DNA of 64,000 nucleotides from assembly GCA_965216885.1 (NCBI GenBank), contig OZ244208.1, positions 1,612,001 to 1,676,000 on the forward strand. The letters are read 5' to 3'. The position numbers were made by a program, and so were the translations under genes. Numbering within the stretch: position 1 is the stretch's first letter; each line of letters starts with the position of its first letter. Below the pieces are notes generated by a model, which saw only the letters and a list, made by a program, of their open reading frames with translations, did not search any database and was not told the DNA's origin. The stretch comes from CAYNJG01 sp965216885 (lineage in GTDB: Bacteria > Planctomycetota > Planctomycetia > Pirellulales > Pirellulaceae). Below, in pieces: positions 61,467-64,000 of this stretch.

Positions 61467-63905
61467 ATGTTCCAGGTATCGCGATGTGGAGACGGTGACC
61501 ACGTTCGTGTGAGTCGTCTTGTCGGCGCTACGTCCGGCATCTGGTCGCTGTCGCTTGCGCTGATCCTCGTGGCTGCCAGTTTCTTTTCACCGGCGTCCGC
61601 TCAAACGAACACGGCAGCTCCGACGGCTGAGGTCGTGCATCCCGAATCCATCGTCGACGAAACGGAAGTGCAGAACGCTCAGTTCCAGCCCGTCATTTTG
61701 CCCACGCCGCTCGTCGCGCCGCCGCAGTTGAACGCGGCAACCAGCAGTCCGGCGTCGCCAACATCCGGAATTGCACTCACCAGTTTTGGCCGCCTTGGCA
61801 CGAAGCCCGCCACGGCGGCGGCTCCGGCATCGGCGGTTGCCGGCGCAACGGAAGCACGAACACGCGTCTCCACGGATGTCTCCCGCCTGTTGGGTGACTC
61901 GCCGGGGCTGCCGGCCGTGGACGCTCAGCGCCGAACTCCCGTCGTGACGGCCAACCGGGTTCGCGGCAGTCGCGTGGGTGCGTTGTTGGCATCCGGTTCC
62001 CACTGGGTGCCCGCCCGGATGGACCTCGATTCGATGCTTAGCAAGATTGATTCCCGGCTGATCGAGGAAGTGCTGGTCATCCCGGGGCCCTACAGCGCTC
62101 GTTACGGGCCGGGCTTTGATTTCATCGATGCCAGGCTTCTGCCATCTCCGCGATTCGAGCAGGGGCCACAGAAGGGCGGCAGCACAAGTTTTGATTACAA
62201 GGCGAATGGCGAGCAATGGTACGGTCGGCAATCGATTTGGGGTGGCGACGAGAAATCTGGCTATCGCGTTGGCTACGGACATCGCACGGGCAATGACTAC
62301 GAGAGCGGTGATGGCGAGAACGTACCGTCCAGCTACAACTCAAGGGAATTTGATGTCGCGATTGGCCGGCACCTGTCCGATGATCATCTGCTGGAATTCA
62401 ACTATCTGCGGCTTGATCAAACCGGCATTGAGTTCCCCGGGCAGGCGTTTGATATCGACTGGCTGGTCACGGATGGATTCGAGTTACTCTTTGAGGACAC
62501 GTCGTTCGACGCCTTTGATCGCCTGACCGTGGAGGGTTGGTACAACCGAACCCGCTTTGAAGGCGACAACCTGCAGGACGGCAAGCGACGCCAGTTTCCG
62601 TTTTACGAATCGGAAGACATTCTGGGCGAAACGGATGTGGACTCGATGTCGACGGGCTATTTTGCCGCCATTGACTGGGAGGGCGACTCATGGAAGCTCA
62701 CGGTCGGTTCAGATCTGCGATTCATTCGGCAGGAGCTGAACGAGAATATCGACCAGGGTGGCGGCACGGCTACCGGTAATTCGCCCGTGCCGCGATCGCA
62801 TCAGTCCAATCCCGGTCTGTTCACGGAGTTTGAAAAGCACGTTGGCCTGACGCGACTTCGCGCGGGAGCTCGACTGGACTGGATTAGCAGCAACGTGGAT
62901 GACGACCCCGAAAAGCTGATGGACATAGGCATACGTGATCCGGATTTGCCATTTCGTTCTTCCCTGGCGGACATCTTGGGGACGAACGATTTCGATCGCG
63001 ACGAACAGTTGATTGCCGCCCATCTGACAGCGGAACGTCAGCTAGACGTGTCGACTTTCTTCTCGGTGGGCGTTGGGTATGCCGAGCGACCACCGACGCT
63101 GACCGAACTTTATGCAGCTCAGCCGTTTATGTTCCTGCTTCAAAGCGGGCTGAACACCGTGACGGGCGACCCAACGCTGGAGTCCGAAAAACGGTGGCAG
63201 TTTGACGTGGGTCTGCGGCACGAGACGGAATACGTGCGGTCCGGCATCAATGGCTTTCACGCCTGGGTGCAGGACTACATCACGTTCGAAAACCTGGGCA
63301 CGTTCCCCTCCAATCGTCAGCCGGAACAGGTGCGACTTCGATTTACCAACACGGATCTGGCCACGCTCGCTGGCGGCGAGTTCTATACCGAAGCCGAGAT
63401 GACCAGCAACGTGACGGTGTTTGCAACCATGAGTTACCTGGAAGGTCGTGACCAGGACCGCAACGGCGACGATGCGACTCAGCGGGCCACCACGACACAA
63501 CCGTTGATGACCGTGCCTGGCGAATCGCGTGGTGCGTTCAGTGGTATCACCGGCGGCGAACGGGAAGCACTGCCCGGCATCCATCCGGTACAGAGCCACG
63601 TTGGCATTCGGTTGCATGATAGTGCGATTCAACGTGACTGGAGCGTGGAACTGTCGGCACGCATCGTCTCGGGGCAGGATCGGGTTGCCGAGAGTCTGCT
63701 GGAAACGGTGACTCCGGGTTTCACGGTTTGGGATCTACGCAGCTACCTTCGTATGACCGACGCATGGACGATCACACTGGGCGTGGAAAATCTCACCGAT
63801 CGCCAGTATCGCGAGTACCTGGACTTCCGACCGCTTTCCGGTGGTGGACTGGCAATGTCGCAGCCAGGCATCAACTTCTACGTTGGATCGGAACTGACTT
63901 ACTAA
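61467..63905 (+). CDS. TonB-dependent outer-membrane receptor, copper-receptor-like
   Basis: An 812-residue protein. Signal peptide ends near residue 45 (FFSPASAQ), then an Ala/Pro-rich linker (about 46-165), a plug domain (RLIEEVLVIPGPYSARYGPGFDFIDARLL), and a beta barrel ending in INFYVGSELTY with terminal aromatic. RTGNDYESGDGENVPSSYNSREFDVAIG closely resembles the 'SGDYEDGDGxxVPSxY' segment of OprC-type TonB copper receptors. The ligand is not proven and the N-terminal TonB box is not obvious. ATG 61467 has a GAAGGGGGA ribosome site. The two His-rich YHYH genes lie nearby on the other strand. Confidence 0.88.
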   Translation: MFQVSRCGDGDHVRVSRLVGATSGIWSLSLALILVAASFFSPASAQTNTAAPTAEVVHPESIVDETEVQNAQFQPVILPTPLVAPPQLNAATSSPASPTSGIALTSFGRLGTKPATAAAPASAVAGATEARTRVSTDVSRLLGDSPGLPAVDAQRRTPVVTANRVRGSRVGALLASGSHWVPARMDLDSMLSKIDSRLIEEVLVIPGPYSARYGPGFDFIDARLLPSPRFEQGPQKGGSTSFDYKANGEQWYGRQSIWGGDEKSGYRVGYGHRTGNDYESGDGENVPSSYNSREFDVAIGRHLSDDHLLEFNYLRLDQTGIEFPGQAFDIDWLVTDGFELLFEDTSFDAFDRLTVEGWYNRTRFEGDNLQDGKRRQFPFYESEDILGETDVDSMSTGYFAAIDWEGDSWKLTVGSDLRFIRQELNENIDQGGGTATGNSPVPRSHQSNPGLFTEFEKHVGLTRLRAGARLDWISSNVDDDPEKLMDIGIRDPDLPFRSSLADILGTNDFDRDEQLIAAHLTAERQLDVSTFFSVGVGYAERPPTLTELYAAQPFMFLLQSGLNTVTGDPTLESEKRWQFDVGLRHETEYVRSGINGFHAWVQDYITFENLGTFPSNRQPEQVRLRFTNTDLATLAGGEFYTEAEMTSNVTVFATMSYLEGRDQDRNGDDATQRATTTQPLMTVPGESRGAFSGITGGEREALPGIHPVQSHVGIRLHDSAIQRDWSVELSARIVSGQDRVAESLLETVTPGFTVWDLRSYLRMTDAWTITLGVENLTDRQYREYLDFRPLSGGGLAMSQPGINFYVGSELTY

Positions 63906-63945
63906 AGAACCGACTGTCCGGCGAACTCCATTGAAGGTCGTCGGG

Positions 63946-64000
63946 TCAGTTCGATTGTCCAAAGTTGCCGGACAGCGTGAGGAAGTCGGGGAAGTCGACA
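63946..64000 (-). CDS. 3' end of an EF-hand-repeat protein
   Basis: The last 17 codons before a TGA at 63948-63946 read VDFPDFLTLSGNFGQSN. This matches the repeat seen in the sulfatase (VEFPDFLLLSGAFGQ) and YHYH (VGFEDFLLLSSKFGE) proteins. It ends there, with no PEP-CTERM tail. The rest lies to the right of the window. Confidence 0.75.
   Translation of the reverse strand, partial: VDFPDFLTLSGNFGQSN

Overview
The window looks like a chromosomal segment of a planctomycete (class Planctomycetia). The main signs are a complete DUF1559 protein with a prepilin-type N-terminus plus a DUF1559 fragment, a small membrane protein opening with the 'FSLLNLLLLTAVAAL' type of N-terminus common in this phylum, secreted enzymes with EF-hand/dockerin-like repeats and PEP-CTERM tails, and a large exopolysaccharide (EPS) locus with many regulators. 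Both strands are used and gene density is high. No IS element, phage gene or CRISPR array was seen.

Layout. 1-5.3 kb: a frameshifted gene running off the left edge, a small NTF2/SnoaL-like gene, and the arginine operon argB-argD-argF on the minus strand behind a good sigma70-type promoter. 5.3-6.7 kb: a STAS anti-anti-sigma gene, its anti-sigma kinase partner, and tRNA-Asn(GTT) followed by a strong intrinsic terminator. 7-13.6 kb: DUF1559, a small lipoprotein, several unrecognised membrane proteins, a VOC-fold protein, and three gene remnants (a DUF1559 C-terminus, a formylglycine-enzyme-like N-terminus and a nucleotide-sugar dehydrogenase C-terminus).

13.9-53.5 kb is the EPS locus. It opens with a regulatory block: two NtrC-type sigma54 activators flanking a hybrid histidine kinase. 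Next come a minus-strand group (priming sugar transferase, rmlA, methyltransferase) and two long plus-strand runs. The first run (22.3-35.3 kb) carries a Wzy-like polymerase, glycosyltransferases, an Alg14/Alg13-type pair, a Wzc-like chain-length protein with a degenerate P-loop, a receiver-domain protein, an isochorismatase-fold hydrolase, a second hybrid kinase, a lipoprotein and a Wza-like exporter. The second run (35.6-45.3 kb) carries an FAD oxidoreductase, a GT2/GT-C fusion, more glycosyltransferases and a flippase. A convergent minus-strand run (45.3-51.8 kb) has nucleotide-sugar enzymes (rmlB, RmlD-like, an epimerase), Gfo/Idh and glycosyltransferases. A second flippase follows at 52.2 kb. 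Five matches to the sigma54 (-24/-12) promoter sit before EPS or regulator genes, so the activators and kinases probably control the locus directly.

53.7-64 kb holds a zinc-ribbon membrane protein, a small membrane-anchored protein, a PEP-CTERM sulfatase, two YHYH-domain secreted proteins with His-rich N-termini (one with PEP-CTERM), a DinB-like protein, a TonB-dependent receptor resembling copper receptors, and the 3' end of another EF-hand-repeat protein.

Functional reading: the Wzx/Wzy/Wza-type parts plus a monotopic phosphoglycosyltransferase describe a Wzy-dependent polysaccharide pathway under two-component/sigma54 control. The absence of a canonical active Wzc kinase and of rmlC in this window are the main gaps.
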